A stretch of DNA of 64,000 nucleotides, taken from contig JAZKJV010009322.1 of the NCBI GenBank assembly GCA_037367405.1, positions 124,001 through 188,000 of the forward strand. The letters run 5' to 3'. The position numbers were made by a program, and so were the translations under genes. The notes under the pieces were generated by a model, which was given only the letters and a program-made list of their open reading frames with translations, searched no databases and was not told the DNA's origin. This DNA is from Ottelia alismoides. Taxonomy: Eukaryota; Streptophyta; Magnoliopsida; Alismatales; Hydrocharitaceae. Shown here piece by piece: positions 1 to 12,470 of this stretch (its first letter is position 1; every line of letters starts with the position of its first letter).

Positions 1-1515
1 TTTCTAATACATATGCAACCAATTGCAAGTGTCATTAGAAAATTTGAGATACAATTATTAGACTTTATCTTATCAAATAAGTAAGTCAATATCAATGATT
101 ATATGTAGATTAATCTGATGCACTATCTGATTCCTTCTCTAAGGATTCTAGACAGATTTGATAGTCATACTATCAACACATCAACTTATTGCAGTATTGG
201 CATTCATTCAACTCTTTGAATGTCATATGGAAGTTACAGAAATACAGTCAACCTTTTGACTATATTTCTTACTTGGGTCCAACCCATGCTTCCACTGCGC
301 TCCCTTTATCTACAAGCAACCATTGCTTAAGACTAAGGACCTCTTATGTTAAAATCAAAAATTTCAATATAAGAGTATTTCAACATTTATACAAACTTTA
401 TTTAAGTTCATACAATATGAATATTACGAAGCTTCATGAATGACTAGAGTATAGACAGTAGAATGATGACACTCATCATCTACATCCATCTAAACTCTTA
501 AAACATAGGTTCAGGTAGGTATTCAAACAATTTGAATACATCATCTCTTATAGAGCCACCATTCTGCATGATGCAGAGAACCATGTCATTCATGATTGAA
601 TGTTGAGAGCACATATGTATGCCAGAATATCTTTATTGATTTTATAAGGATTAATTTGACAATTGCGATCATCATCAACATGTCACTTCCAAAGCACATT
701 TGATGATATCAAGATCATAGAAACATCCTAACCCTAGGTTTGAAGTCCTATTATCTATTTAATTGTCATTCCTCGTTATTATGAGGAAACTTGCATATTG
801 TAACCACATACATTATGTGTTCAACTGCAAGTACAATATCTGGATCAAGAGTCTATCCATGATATTTCACTGGTTATCATTGAGTATAACATTGAGTGGG
901 TTTAATGAAGGATTTATCTGAAATAAGTAACTTGCATAAATATATATAAATATTTAATTTACTTTGATTTAGGAATTTTTATATCAAAGTTGTCTTGCCA
1001 TGTCAACAATGAAAGTTCATTCCCTTAATCACTTTCAATGTAAGAGATATACTTACCATTATATCTCAAGCAAGATCTGGGATCTCCTTCCTTATCTTTG
1101 TTGCATCCCAATAATATGAGAACCTACAACTCGGATAAAAAGAAGCGGGAACACATTCCGCCTTGCAAGTCCAACTTGCATCTCCCAATTCGATCTTTAA
1201 TACCCGGGCCCACCACCCCTAAGGTGATGTTGACCCGTCATTAATTGAACCAACCGTCAACAGGAATACAACTCGCTATGCGCAATCCAATATCGCACCA
1301 ATAATATGAGGACCCGATACTGGGGTCACTACGCATACGTCCTTACTCTTTCGAGAAGCGACGAGCCCGATCCAAATGGATCATATGCAGGAGCTGTCAC
1401 TTCGGACAGGCGTCTCCTACATATAATATCTGGCGACGAAACTCTTCGCCTTGACGGGAGACCATGGATGTCACTTATGTGATCCTCCATATCTTATTCA
1501 AATTAAATTAATTTC

Positions 1516-3311
1516 TATGAATCACATTCATATAATTAATTCTTCCAAGGGAATTATCAACTATAATCATATTAGAGTATTCTTAATTGGATATAATTAA
1601 CTTAATCATATTAAATTAATTATCAATCCAATTCAATCAATCAAACTTAATTTTATGCTTGAATATATATGATATTATTCTCAAAGTACGTATTAATTCG
1701 AATTTTAATAATTAGAAAAATACATCATAATCCCTCGGACATTATCCCGACCCATCCCGCACTAGTTGCTCGATGCAGCGGAATTTTAAAAAAAAAATTC
1801 TTATGACGAAACCACATGATCCAAGAACACTTCTCAGATCGTTTCGTCTAAACCACAAACAAGTAAATAGGATTACCTCTTGAAGCGTGGTTGCGATCAA
1901 GTCTCTAAACGAAGAGACCTCCTGTCTCAAGTCCGATCCGATGGAGGAGACGCTTGCTAGCGCGGGGATGAACCGCGTGCTTCTCGCAATCCAAGTTGAT
2001 GATCCAAGCGGCGGATCTCCTGATCTCGACACACGAGATCCAACATCTTCTTCACGAGCGAGGCACACCGAAGGAGACGGAGATCCACGAGCAGAAGAAC
2101 GGGCAGCATAACGACGATGCCGCGGCGATGGAGAACCTCTCCATGGCATCCATGGTGGACGGCCATGAGAGGGAGAGAGAGGGCTGACCTCCAAAGAGAA
2201 AGAGAGAGGGAGAGAGAGATGCTTCTCAAGCATTATGTGTAAAGAGAGAGCATGGGTATGCCTCTCTATTTATAGGTTTTTGGGATCCATGGATCTCAAT
2301 CCATGGGACATATAAAATCAATGGATGAGATTGATTTATGTCAATCCAATGGTCAAGATTGTTGTTGGTAAAAGCCAACAAACAATAATCTAATTTAAAT
2401 CAAATATATTTGAGATGTCAAATATATTTTAATCCTAAATTAGATAAAGCAATTATGGAGAGAGATTTGCATGAATGATCTCCCCATTAGGAATGGTGGG
2501 GACGGCCACCAATTTCCTTGTGGAATTGGTAGCCGCCCACCATCTCCATATGGTGGAGATTGTCCCATGTAATCTCGATAGATTACACATTTCCATGAAA
2601 TTCTCCCATAATTTCCAACAACTTTTGTTGGGATTTTATTAACCAAAATTAATTCACAAATAATTTTGGGAATATTACAATCTTGACATTGGAAAATTGT
2701 GAATCACATTCACAACCCAAAACAACATATAATTTACATTGTCAATTAATTACACAATGTGTATCCAATACACATAATAATTAATCAACACATATAAATT
2801 ATAATTAGCTCTCTCTAATACATTATAAATCACATTTATAATATATTATGAATAATTGGATATTACTATCCACATTATTCTTATCCATAATAATTAAATC
2901 ACATTTAATTATATTGGATAACTTATTCTCATGTGCTCAAATAATATGAATCACATTCATATTATTTATATCTTTGATAATAAAATCACATTTAATTATC
3001 TAAGACAACTCTCCTTATAATATGAATCAAATTCATATTATTCATGATAATTAAATCACATTTAATTATCCATTTTCTCAATGCTCGGATACATATATCA
3101 ACAATAGAATTATCCATGAACTCTTTCAAGGACAATGCGCTTTCTCCGCGAATACTTGGAGATAAGGACAGGGCGATTGTATTGTTCCACGTATAGTGAC
3201 ATGGATATTGAGATCACATCTCAAATCCAGATCTCGGGCCTCCCATAGATGCTTGATTAAATCAAGACCGTAAATCTAATCTTCTCATTGAATCTGAATC
3301 ACATTCAGATT
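1516..3311. repeat. Dispersed array of short palindromes with a shared AT-CAC-AT centre
   Basis: About ten hairpins have different arms but the same centre, AT-CAC-AT (mostly AAT-CAC-ATT). Clear cases are 1516-1532, 2697-2715 (8-bp arms), 2823-2841 (8), 2890-2912 (10), 2939-2967 (13), 2976-3000 (11, one mismatch), 3017-3041 (11, centre CAA), 3046-3070 (11), 3208-3224 (7) and 3291-3311 (9). A weaker CAT-centred one is at 1564-1574. Arms differ between sites while the trinucleotide spacer is almost constant, so these are not copies of one repeat unit. Confidence 0.85.
2266..2274 (-). promoter_or_regulatory. TATA box of the left LTR element
   Basis: The minus strand reads TATAAATAG, a consensus plant TATA box. 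A CT-rich tract follows downstream (leftwards, 2180-2220), as in many plant LTR leaders. It indicates the transcription direction of the left element. Confidence 0.5.
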
Positions 3312-3573
3312 AATGTCCAACATTTGGACTAAGATCAGATTACTTCTCTACTGAGAGGAGTCACTAAAATCCAGACCCGTTTCATCACTCCCTAGGAATG
3401 GAAGCGTCATGGTTATACAACCGTTTATGATCACATCACCCTCAGGTATTCCTAATACCTGTACATCCTGCATACTGGAAGACTCAGAGTAAACCCGAAG
3501 TATTAGATCAACTTTACACTGTCTACTTCAGGGTTTTATCAGTAAGTTTCTCATTCGATCATTGGGAGTCGGT

Positions 3574-3650
3574 ATTGATCGTATACTTTCCAAAAGCATA
3601 TATCATACCTAGGTCTTGATCATATACTTTCCAAAAGTATATATCAAACC
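3574..3650. repeat. 41-bp direct tandem duplication
   Basis: A segment beginning TTGATC and containing ATACTTTCCAAAAG occurs at about 3575-3610 and again at 3616-3650 with few differences. It is a local duplication inside the left element. Confidence 0.7.
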
Positions 3651-4339
3651 AACAAATTCAGTCAAGCTTCCAAAGCGAGACGACCGTGCACGGAATTTGA
3701 TTCTTCCCAATATCTCATGAGTGAGCTCATGTCTTCCGGTTCAGTAGTGAACCTGTATGATCCCTTTGAGAGATCGTATTACTCATATGCCCTTATATGC
3801 ACACCAGCGCGCCGGTGTATAGACCTTGATTAGGTCATCAACCTATTGGTCTGCCAAATGTACATACTTAAACATATAGTAACACATCTGTCTCCGGTCA
3901 GAGGATGTGTGCCTGTATCGTGACAGCATACGATATAGGACTTTGGTTATCTCGATCTCGTTAAGTCAACTCTTTGACCTAACTAATCTGACACCTCCGA
4001 ATCTCTATTCCTATGCAGAGGACCTGCATCAAGAGGTCGGTCAGATATCAGCCTAACTGAGATAGGATTGCCATCTCCTACTCTGGCTGGAGATCATCTC
4101 TTAATAATCATTTGACGGTGCTTGACGAGTCCTCAATCTAACTCATTAGATATTCATCTAAGCACCAGCCTCTATGATTGAATCAACAGCTGTATGATCA
4201 TTAAGATGGCCATGGTACATAACCCTAATTGTTCTAAGGGACCTATTATGCAAATTATATACTCTTTATTTCAGATCAAGGAGTGAATTGCAACAACATT
4301 TATTGCATAATGGCTCGCCGTGGGCTCGCATTTCCAACA

Positions 4340-6286
4340 GTCATTATGCTATACTTAAGGTGTACTTTACCCTAAGTATAGGGGGGTATAAATTTTTGAT
4401 TATTCTATTGATTCTTTTTACCTCTGTTTTGCTTCCAATACTTAGGGATATTTTACCCTAAGTATAGGGGAGGCAGACCCTATACATCCTTTCACTCAGT
4501 TTTCCCTTTGAACATAGTCTGCTATACTTAGGATTACTTGATCCTACGTATATGGGGAATAAACGAACCCTCTTCTCTTTGATTCATCGTGTATTATTGC
4601 CTTTCTTTTCACTTCCCTATACTAAGCACAAGTTATGTCTTATTTATCGTTCTTTATTCACTATGAGGACATCGTTCGCTCTATTTATAGGGGGTGTCGT
4701 ATATATTACATATATACTTTAGCCATAACTCGTACTTTGTGTGTGTGTGTTAATAAATAAGATGGCTAAAATCCTTTATCTAAAAATTCGTAAAAATTTT
4801 AAAAAATTTCTTATACATAGAATTCTTTCCTACACATACATAGCTATTTCTAAAAATAATTTTTGTACAAATGTTCATAAAAATATGTTGTTTGTAAAGA
4901 ATTTGTAAATACTTTTGTATAAAAACTATGTTCATAGTACAAAATTTTTGTAAAATATTCGAAAATAAAAGTTTACAAAAATACTTGTGTAAATATTTGT
5001 AAATAGTTTGCAAAACTTCTGCATTCATGTATACATTCAAACATTTTCAAAAATTTTGCACATTTTCAAAAATTTTGCATAAACAGATTTCTATATATAC
5101 TTGTATATTATTCTGAATCATAGTTGACAATTAAACCAGCCTGTAATTAAATTAGAAAATGGAGATCATTAAGACCTTAATCCACCTAACTCCAAGAGGA
5201 ACCTTATAAGATTTAGGATTGAGACTCTTCAAGTCCATTGATGACTTAATTCTTTGAGTCGACTAGGCTATGATCACATGTCATCATGATGAGCCTAAGT
5301 AGAATATATAACGACGCACACGTGACTCTCACAAACAACGACTTTACTTGCACCGACACCTTACACATAGCTCTCTACAGATGAGGTGGTGAGGAGGTAG
5401 TTTCATTTGGCTTGGGGTAGCATATGAGGGTAGTACTTGTAGGCAGAACCTCTCGTCTTCTTTTAGGGAAGGAAGTGCACCTCAACTTGGTCTGGCGGTG
5501 TTGAGGTCTAAAGACAGGAGTTGTGGGTTGCAATAATGTTTCAAAAGAGGGATAGCCAACTGGCTCAAGAGGAAAAAGTCCTTATCTATATATGCTACAC
5601 CATGTAGATATATTGTACATATGCACATTAAAAAAGGTGCAAAATAAAGAAAAATTCCAAAAAAGTGGCAGATCTAAGAGAAAATGAAATACCCGTCGGA
5701 ATGTATATAGCCAAATAAAGCAAATCTTATGTTACCCATTCTCATCTCATGAAGCTTGCAGCAGGAGACTTAGCTACACTGGTTGGGCTCCCAGGGATAT
5801 GTGGCTACACTGTCCACGGTCCAATCTCTTCTTTCCCCTCTTCTTGAGCTGGTTGAACTTGAACTTAGAAGGGAATACCCTGCTCCTCGAGGAAAGAGCT
5901 GCCAGACTAGGGCATTAGAGTTACCTTGTTGAGGGAGGTTGTTGCCTTGTCATTTCTGAGGGGGGAGCTATATATCACTTACACAATACAAGAAAAGATT
6001 CATGGTAATTTGAGTTTGTGTATGTAGACTTGTTCTGATCTGGATTATTGAGGAGTCTTGACCGTAGATTGGTGGAACATATAGGTTGTTGAGTCTTAAA
6101 CCTAGGTCCATATAAGGTTCCGACAAACTGATAATACAAAGGTCTGATTGAGCTCCATACTTTAATTTAGTACAAACAAGTTTAATAATCAACCTTGATT
6201 CTCCTTCTTTTTATTTTTTTTTCTTTTTCACTTCTTTTTCAAATAAGTGTTTGCTAAGGGACTAGCAAAGGTATATTATAAGGGGG
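4340..6286 (+). mobile_element. Copy X: 3' non-coding region of an Athila-like element (5' part missing)
   Basis: From about 4341 this aligns by eye with the region downstream of pol in copy A (22221 on), B (32515 on) and C (38970 on). It carries the same PPT-like hairpins (4349-4381 and next at about 4437), the TATATACTTTAGCCATAACTCG block, the block around 5090-5300 and the PPT-like purine run ending at 6286. The pol of this copy should lie to the left but is replaced by the unrelated element ending at 4339. No open frame of interest is present and no env-like gene is seen. Confidence 0.8.
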
Positions 6287-8662
6287 TGATAAATCCCCGA
6301 TTCTCACTCTTTATTATTTTATTTTAGCTATTTATCTTGGCAAAGCATCATGTAAATAGGTGTAAATACAATAAGTTAGCATTATGCATGCATTTGTTAA
6401 TATTGCATAATTAGCATGTATTTGTGGAAAAATAAAAAGAATAAAGGAAAAGAAAAAGAAAAAGGAAGGAGGTATTTAGAATAAATACAGAGTGACCTGA
6501 ACCCCAAGAGAAGGTCAAGCATTGACCTGATCGCTAAATAAAACAAGTAGAGATAGATAGGGCCTATTCTATATTGTATATATCATTTATATCTGTGAAT
6601 AATTATTTTTGACAAAATAAAAATAAAATGTTCTTTTTACCTCCTTGTATAGTCCTAAAAATAAAACAAAAATCATAAAATTAAAATAAAATTAAAATAA
6701 AATCTTCTCCCACTTGTACAAAATACATGTATATATCCTTCATTCTCTATTTAATAGATACCTGTAAATAAATAGTAAAAATAAAATTAAATTTTCTACT
6801 CTAAAATTTATGTTGTAAAAACAAAAATACAAAAAATGGGTTATTTATGTAAAAATAAAAATATAAAAATAATTGTACAAAATACATAGGTACATTATAC
6901 ATGCATATAATACATTATATTGTTTAAAGATTAATTTATTTTTCATAAAAATAAATAAAAATCACAGAAAAATAGTTTGAAAAATATTATATATTCTTAA
7001 TTTTATACGCTTTTTATTTTAAAGGAATTTACTAATTTTATTTAATTTGTAAGTATTTTATAAATCCTAATTTTCTGATTGGCCGGATGGGATTGTTGAC
7101 CTTCGGTCAACGGTTCCTCCTTCCCGCATCTAACCCGAATTGTGCTCGCCGGACCCATTTCTCCATTTTTTACTGGTCATGTCTGGGCTCTGTTTGCCTC
7201 GAAACTTGAACCTGATGAACCTTGTACTTCTGTTATCCTCGCGGATTCCTTGGATGATATGAATCGCTCTTGGGTCTCGCGCTTCTCGCTGATTCTTCCA
7301 GACCCTCGAGCTGCCTATATATATACTCTCTTATGCCCCCACAATTCCCTAGCTTATTCCTCGCCTCTTCTTCCACCCCTAGCGACCTAAGGTTGAGTGA
7401 TATCTACCGGAAGAGCTCCTTGGAGTGAAGTTTGGTGGTTTGGAGACGTAGCTGAGCATCGTGGTCGGCGTGCGTTCCTGCGACAAGCCTCCCGACCTTC
7501 CACAGCTTGCTCAAGGCCACAACCCCACTTCCTACCTTTTCCTGAAGCTCCAAAGTTCATCTAGAACCTCAGGTACCATTAATTTCCCATCCATTTCTTT
7601 GTTCGATTCACCCGTTCCGATTGACGCTACGCATCACCCTTCACCTCGCACCGCAACCTGATCACCCTTAGGCTCATCCCCTAGGTCAAGATTAAGGACC
7701 GGATCTCCTCCTACCATCTTTGTCGGAGATCGACATCCATTCCCCCACGCTTCTCCCTTCTTTAGCAAGCAATAAACCTCACCAGAGCTATGTCTCTGAG
7801 CGTTTCACCCTCTGCAGGTTACTTAGCACATATAAGACGCTCTCTGGTACCCTCCTTACTCGTGCAGAGCAGCTCCATGCGGTCACACACCTCCATGACA
7901 ATCCTACCGTTATCTAGTGCACCAGAACTTGTCACCAGACGTGGACCACCTTCACGTAACTCCAGCCCTCCTCAGCAAGGTCATCTGCCCGGTGGATCTC
8001 CTTCAGTTGCCGATCGAAGCTCGCCTGGAAGGTGTTCTTCCTCCATCTTCGCCCACAGTCGGATCAGCCTGCACTCACCAGATCAAATCGTAGCCGCTGA
8101 CTGTATAGCCTTTTCAGCCGTCAGATCTGACGCATCTGACCGCACGTAGGGGAACATTCTCTGCACCGTCGGATCCGCCCCAACGACAATCAGAGCCGTA
8201 CACCCATGATACCATCTGCATGCGCCATGTGCCCCTGAGAAGGGTATATTGCACTTTCTTCCCTGTATATTTATGTTTTACTTTTTAGTCTGTTAAATAA
8301 AGTTGTAGTTCAAACTTTTTGCATCTCAGTCCTTGAGTTTTCCAGTATTTGGACTTTAGTCTTTCGAGTCTGGATACACATGTCTGCTCACGTGCTTTAG
8401 TGGTGTTTTTACAAGAACTATCATGCACTTTCTGATGGTTATGGTTTGAATAAAATGTTTTCTATATTTGCATTTAGTCCCCTGTACCTACTGATTTGAG
8501 CATGTGCGCTTATTTCGTGGACTTTTTACACTAGTGCCCTGGGATTTGATGTATGCATTAATGTTTAGTTTGGAAACTTTAGGATAATTACAAAAAGGTC
8601 CCTACAACCCGTGTTCCTTGTTTTTAATTAAATAATTATTAAACCAACTCCCAAAATTCTAC
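6287..8662 (+). repeat. Copy X: LTR truncated at its 3' end
   Basis: It starts TGATAAATCC directly after a purine run and shares with the other LTRs an AT-rich first half, a GC-richer promoter/leader half and a downstream segment with TTTGCA modules. The start resembles the C LTR (40923) more than LTRs A or B, for example in the block at 6495-6530. At about 8660 LTR sequence stops and gag codons begin without the LTR end, PBS or gag start. A deletion has therefore fused this LTR to the interior of a gag gene. Confidence 0.75.
7316..7325 (+). promoter_or_regulatory. TATA box in LTR X
   Basis: An alternating TATATATA stretch lies at the AT-rich/GC-rich transition, the same place as the TATA boxes of LTRs A, C and G. 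Confidence 0.5.
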
Positions 8663-10123
8663 AAAGCATTTACGGAGATTCATCACTATATGGGAACAAC
8701 TCGGGAACTAGTATCTCAACAAGTATTATCCACTCGGTCGGACCACTGATCAGCAATTTCTCCATGCTCCCCAATGAGCAGTTTCACGAGGCATGGGATT
8801 GCTTCTGGGAGATCACAGATCGGTGCCCCCATCACGACATATCAAAGCCCAACCTTGTCTAGAGCTTTTTCTGCGGGCTTACACCAGAGCTGTAGGGGTT
8901 AGTAAACGCATCCTGTGGGGGTTCATACTTCGCCAAGGATGAGGATCATGTCTGGGCCATCTATGAGGAGATGGCTGAGAATTACACGTTTATGTCCCAG
9001 ACCTTACTCTACACTCAAGGGAAGCTCAAGCCACAGGCTGTGTCCTATCAGAGGATAGCACGGGTCGATGTCGGTCCTTCTACATAATCATTGGCAGCAG
9101 CACAGGTAGAGTCGACAGCTGCTGACATGGGGATCATCAGCGAGAAGTTGGAACGGATCGAGTTGATAGAGAAGAAGCAGTGCCACAGCATGATGTAGAT
9201 CGACCAGATGGCACAGACGCTGAGTGACCTGAAGACCCAAATCATGTATCTCCAGGAGGCACAGACGGCTTCTTATCCCCGTCTCATGTCTCAGGTAGAC
9301 ACCAGCAGTAGCAGCTCGACCCAGCCCTCTGCCTAGTACCGATAGGTTCTTCATATTCAGGAGGAGCCGTTCCAGCTGCAGCAGCAGTACGTCCAGTCAC
9401 CACCATCTCAGGACAGCCAGATGGTGGCACATCAGCCGGACCAGCCCCTTGCAGTACTACCGCCTCCCACTTACGAGCAGGAGTTGTTGATTGATGTCAA
9501 CGGGATATGGTATGACCGACCTCATCGTGGGATCTGACGAGACCATCTCGGATTCGTTAGTCGACTAGAGGTACCAGTTCCCAGCAGCAGCCTCCAGTTC
9601 AGGGTGGCCAGTACGGCCAGCAGCGAGAGCAGCACCAGCAACCACAGTTCCCACACCAGCAACAGTATCCACATCCACAACAGAATTACCAACAGCATGG
9701 TCCTCGTCCCTATTAACAGGAACAATCTTGGAAACAGCAGCAACAACCTCAGCAGTATCAGTCTCAGCCCCAGTATCCCTCTCACTCTCAACAACAGCAG
9801 CCTCACTTCCAGAGAGGCCACCCATCAGGTTCTCATGGGCCTGCCTATGAGAACCCCGCATTAGATGATTTAGCCTGCCTCATCTCCGAGCAGCAGGCTA
9901 CCTTCAGACGGGAGATGGATGAGTTCCAACAGGAGATGAGAGGGATAGTCAAAGGAAAGGTCGCCATGCCTGTCCCGATTGAGCCGAACCCGAACAACCT
10001 CAAGAGGAAGTCTAAGCAGGTAGAGTTTACAGAGATTACTACTCCTAGTGATCTACTTGGTGATATTTCTGCATATAAGTTTGATGTTGACTTTATTACA
10101 CTTGGGAGCGGTAGTATGCCAGT
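8663..10123 (+). pseudogene. gag: Copy B: gag, 5'-truncated first part
   Basis: This aligns with the gag of copy A from A position about 16090 onwards. It includes the retrotransposon gag core with the CPHHDIS segment (A: 16263 on), the Q-rich tail and the block ending with the PNNLKRKS motif, where a short frame (9915 on) is still open. The start is missing because LTR X is joined directly to it. It is full of stops, for example the TAG in the KYYPLG neighbourhood where A has GAG. The frame is interrupted at 10123 by insertion of copy A and resumes at 27884. The product would have been the Athila capsid/nucleocapsid precursor. Homology is clear; it is not functional. Confidence 0.85.
10119..10123 (+). 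other. Left target-site duplication of copy A
   Basis: CCAGT lies directly before the TG of the 5' LTR; the partner after the 3' LTR (27880-27884) is ACAGT. Four of five bases match. The intact site in the homologous gag of A reads ATGCCAG, confirming the insertion point. Confidence 0.75.
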
Positions 10124-11328
10124 TGATGAATACTCATTCATCACCCTTTATTCTTATATTTTAGCTACAAAAACCTTTGCAAATACATGTAGATATTTGT
10201 AAATACAAATAATTACCAAAAAGCATGCATAGTGTAAAAAGTAATAATTAGCATGTTTTTTGTGCAAAAATAAAAGAATAAAGAATTAAAAGAAAAAGAG
10301 GGAAATATTTAGAATAAATATTGAGCAGCCTAATTCCAAGGGAGGGCTCAGCATGGGCCTGACCGCATAAAAGCCAAAGTAGAGAGAGATAGGGAGCTCA
10401 TGTGTGTAAATATACCTATAAATATAGTAAAAATATTTTCCTCTAAAATAGAATAAAATGGGCTTGTAAATACTTGTATATATTTGTACATACAAAATCA
10501 AGATAAAAATAGAAAAATTAAAAAGAAAATAAAAATAACTTTCCTTGTACATAGTCACCATGCATATAAGACCGCACTTATATTTATTTAGCCTTGTAAA
10601 TAAATAAATTAAAATCCCTAAAAATTTGTATATATTCTATCTTTTATGTTGTAAATAAATAAAATAAAAACCATAAAAACAAAAATCAAATAAAAAGAAC
10701 AAAATTAAAAACCAAAAAGAATATTGTATATATACCATGTATATAATTGTATATATCTATTTATTTTATCCTTGTAAATAAAAAATAAAAATAAAATAAA
10801 AACATCAAATTATTCCTAATTTTATGCTATAAATAAATAAAATATAAAATGGGAATAAAAATATACAAAAATAAGTAATTAAAAATCAAAAATTAAAAAT
10901 CTATATTGTATATATACCTTTATATAGCTCTGTAGTGTACATACCCTATTTATATTTCAAAAAAATAATTAAAAATCACAAAAAAAAGAAAAAAAATAAA
11001 ACAAACATTTTTCATGTTTTAAGTATTTCCTAAATCGGCCATTTTCTATTTTTAAATGAATTTTCAAATCATTTCCACATGGCCAGCTCTCATTGGTCCA
11101 CGGGGGACGTTGACCCCCCGGTCAACTCCCCCCCTTGGACCACTTCCCATGGGTCCATGACGCCCGACCCGATTTCACCGATTTATCGCGTCAAGACCCG
11201 ATCACCAAATCCAAAATTTCTGGGCGCTACTCCTTCCTCGTACATCCGAGATCCTTGCCCGGTTGATCGCATTGGGATCCGCGCCTCGCCGTGCCCTGCC
11301 CGACCTGATCTAGCCGGACCCTTTGCCG

Positions 11329-11335
11329 TATAAAG
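11329..11335 (+). promoter_or_regulatory. TATA box in 5' LTR A
   Basis: TATAAAG is preceded by GC-rich sequence and followed by a pyrimidine-rich leader. It is conserved in position in the 3' LTR and in the other LTRs, so it probably drives the element's genomic RNA. Confidence 0.6.
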
Positions 11336-12470
11336 TCTGAGCTCCGCCTCCATTTCATTCCATCTTTGGATCGCTTCTCTCCACCCCAGGACCTCCACAG
11401 CCTCCGCGAGAGTGACAGCTCGCTTCCGGCCGTGTCATAGCGAGGAAAGGGAGACCAGACCACTGATCCGGTGATTTCGCACCGCCGTGCGCCGCCCGAA
11501 GGTGGTGCTCGAGCCTCGGGCATCGACAGCCCTTGAGGCTAGGACCTGGAGCATCCCCAGCTCCTCCACAGTCGACTCCATCCAGTAGGTAGTCCTAGTT
11601 CTTTCCCTATTTCTTCAATTTTGCTTTTCGCCCAATTCGCTCCGTCGCCGTCCATCGCTGATTCCGACCACCCTCGCCTTCGTCCCGATCATCGGAGTAA
11701 CCCATCATCTCTGCCTTTCCTCCGCGCACATTCTCCACCCACTCATCCAACCCAGTTCGCATAGGAACTGGGATTGGGGCTCCTCCACCGTCGCTTCGCC
11801 GGAGCCCCTCCATTCCGACGCACTGTTCACCTACACCACCCCTAACCGGGTCAAGGCACTTTGCCCTCGACCCAGGAGCTCGTTGCTTGGCTTTGCAGGT
11901 TCATCCGAGCCCATCTGAGGGCTTCGACTCTTTGGAGAAGCAGCTCATCCTCCGCCGATGTCACCTGAGCTCTCTGGAGCTCCGCTGCATCATCGGAGAG
12001 GACCATTCGACGCGGGAGGCCAAGGCGTAGCATCTCCGATCTTCAGCAGCCTCTGAGGAGCTCTACCCGTACGCGCACGAGCCCAGCGAAGTTCGCCAGC
12101 CGCCTGTTCATCTAGCATCCTCCGCAGCTGTCCGATTATCCTCCATCTCCAGTTCAGATCGTAGCCGTTCACGCCAGGAGCAGCCCCGACCGTCTGATCT
12201 TGGGAGGCTTGATCGTGACTGTCGATGTAGCGAGCCTTAGCCACAGTGCCTCATAGCCGTCCGATTCCCCACGTGGCACGCCCTCCTCCGTTCGATCGCA
12301 CCGAGGGCTCCTTTGTTGAGGCGCCACCTTTCCCCGACCGTCCAATCTCCACGTGGCACCCATCTGACCCTCGACTTAATAAAGGGTAAATATCTTTTAG
12401 GCCCTTAGATTTTTAGATGTTCATCTTTAGTCCTGTAAATATTTTAAAACCTTTATTTTAGTTCTGTAAT

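Larger units (their letters stand above)
1..4339 (-). mobile_element. Non-coding end of an LTR retrotransposon (copia-like by termini only), truncated by the window
   Basis: No coding domain is visible in this AT-rich stretch. It ends at 4331-4339 in TTTCCAACA, an LTR-type terminus (TGTTGGAAA on the minus strand). Directly to the right, homology to the Athila 3' non-coding regions starts abruptly at about 4341, so 4339 is an element boundary. On the minus strand a TATA box lies about 2.07 kb inside the terminus and is followed by a CT-rich tract and a GC-richer segment (1740-2230), consistent with a long minus-strand LTR whose transcription runs leftwards. I found neither a second terminus nor a PBS, so the left part (1-about 1740) could be LTR or internal sequence. 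Assignment to Ty1/copia rests on the terminus style only. Open frames here, the longest 163 codons on the minus strand, have no recognisable domain. Confidence 0.5.

Noticed and set aside
1742..2233. 163-codon minus-strand open frame in the left element
   Set aside because: Falls in the CT-rich leader and GC-rich segment after the TATA box. Low-complexity Ser/Pro/Arg composition and overlapping open frames on both strands suggest non-coding sequence.
4738..4751. Short GT microsatellite
   Set aside because: Only about seven units; other copies read GTGAGTGTG at this site, so it is a minor local expansion.
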